Below, piece after piece: positions 34,444-35,000 of a stretch of 35,000 nt of DNA. Origin of the DNA: Faecalibacter bovis (GTDB lineage Bacteria > Bacteroidota > Bacteroidia > Flavobacteriales > Weeksellaceae); contig NZ_CP072842.1 in the NCBI RefSeq assembly GCF_017948305.1, positions 1 to 35,000 of the forward strand. The letters are read 5' to 3'. Under the pieces are notes generated by a model, which did no database searches, was not told the DNA's origin, and worked only from the letters and a program-made list of their open reading frames with translations. The position numbers and the translations under genes are program-made. Numbering within the stretch: position 1 is the first letter of the stretch; every line of letters begins with the position of its first letter.

Positions 34444-34473
34444 AAAGCTCAACTTTATAAGTTGAGCTTTTTT
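34444..34473 (+). terminator. Intrinsic terminator after trxB
   Basis: A perfect 12-bp stem (34444-34455 with 34459-34470) with a 3-base loop and a T tract, 22 bp after the trxB stop codon. Confidence 0.88.
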
Positions 34474-34518
34474 ATTTATGATATGTATGCTAATTTTTTT
34501 ATATTTAGGAAGTGTTAA

Positions 34519-35000
34519 TATTATAATTACAAATACAACGGTAAAGAACTGCAGGATGAGTTTAATATCAATCTTTACGACAACGGAGCTCGTAACTACG
34601 ACCCTGCTATAGGACGTTGGTTTAATATCGATCCGTTGGCGGAGAAATCAAGACGTTTTTCTCCTTATACATATGCTCTTAATAACCCTGTATTCTTCAT
34701 AGATCCCGATGGGATGATGGCGGAACCGCCAAGAGATTTTAATGGTAATTGGTGGATTGATACTTCTGGTCTTTACATAAAAGCTGATAATTTTGATAAA
34801 ACTTACAATAAATATGCTTGGACAGGTAATTCTGAAGGTATATATGATACGTATAATGAAGCTTTTGGAGCAAATATAACTGCTAAAAGTGAAAGTGTAT
34901 TATCATATTATGGAAGTGTTAAAGGAGAATTTACAATAGGTGCTAGAGCGAGTGATGAAGTAAAAGGTGTTGGCGGATATGATATTAATTTAGGTTCTGT
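34519..35000 (+). pseudogene. RHS repeat-associated core fragment with C-terminal tip, 5'-truncated, cut by window end
   Basis: An open frame runs to the window end without a stop and has a textbook RHS core: [35 protein letters not shown], then [18 protein letters not shown] (about codons 5-65). A variable tail begins after DPDGM. In full RHS proteins this core closes a large repeat shell and releases a toxin-like tip. Here the frame is closed by TAA at 34516-34518, and the first in-frame ATG is at 34714, after the core, so no full RHS protein can be made. It looks like a displaced 3' end of an RHS gene. The core is richer in G+C than the tail. The tail's activity, and any immunity gene beyond the window, are unknown. 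Confidence 0.75.

Overview
The window is a gene-dense, AT-rich stretch of a bacterial chromosome that opens exactly at dnaA, so the sequence was probably rotated to the replication initiator. Gene content points to Bacteroidota, class Flavobacteriia: a PorP/SprF plus gliding-type C-terminal-domain pair of the type IX secretion system, TonB/PstS-like clusters, iscA-suf iron-sulfur genes, and promoters matching the Bacteroidota -7 element TAnnTTTG. A Weeksellaceae member such as Empedobacter is plausible, but that is inference. I see no tRNA, rRNA, CRISPR array, intact insertion sequence or prophage. No gene-free gap exceeds about 200 bases.

Layout. 1-2615 (+): dnaA, a low-molecular-weight tyrosine phosphatase and an RsmI-like methyltransferase, tightly packed, converging on a SanA/YdcF-like membrane protein (-). 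3357-4915 (+): a HipA-like kinase overlapping a DUF3037 gene, then a short SSB without the usual acidic tail. 4976-11559 (-): an iron-sulfur assembly operon read from the right: iscA/sufA-like, unknown secreted protein, sufB, four-helix-bundle (IVP/S23) gene, sufC, sufD, sufS. A terminator-like hairpin and a new promoter separate sufS from sufD. 11665-13356 (-): trpS and a membrane protein with a CxxC module. 13480-15717 (+): TonB-like protein, small membrane protein, PstS-like lipoprotein. 15763-20502 (-): NERD protein, then the T9SS pair. 20628-23014 (+): prfC and a DUF4197 lipoprotein. 23052-28947 (-): a bacteriophytochrome histidine kinase with an unknown acidic protein, an S9 peptidase, and an exported, possibly outer-membrane, protein. 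29149-31853 (+): small secreted protein, SulP transporter and beta-carbonic anhydrase, a likely bicarbonate-handling unit. 31903-34421: HsdR_N-like protein divergent from holA, then trxB. 34519-35000: a 5'-truncated RHS core and tip running off the window.

Most of this is ordinary flavobacterial housekeeping. The parts that deserve a second look are: the IVP gene inside the suf operon, flanked by inverted arrays of degenerate 8-bp units; the orphan RHS tip; the bacteriophytochrome with no heme oxygenase beside it; the HipA-like kinase/DUF3037 pair; and the internal terminator and restart before sufS. I do not see a clear new defence or mobile system. The IVP element is the nearest candidate.
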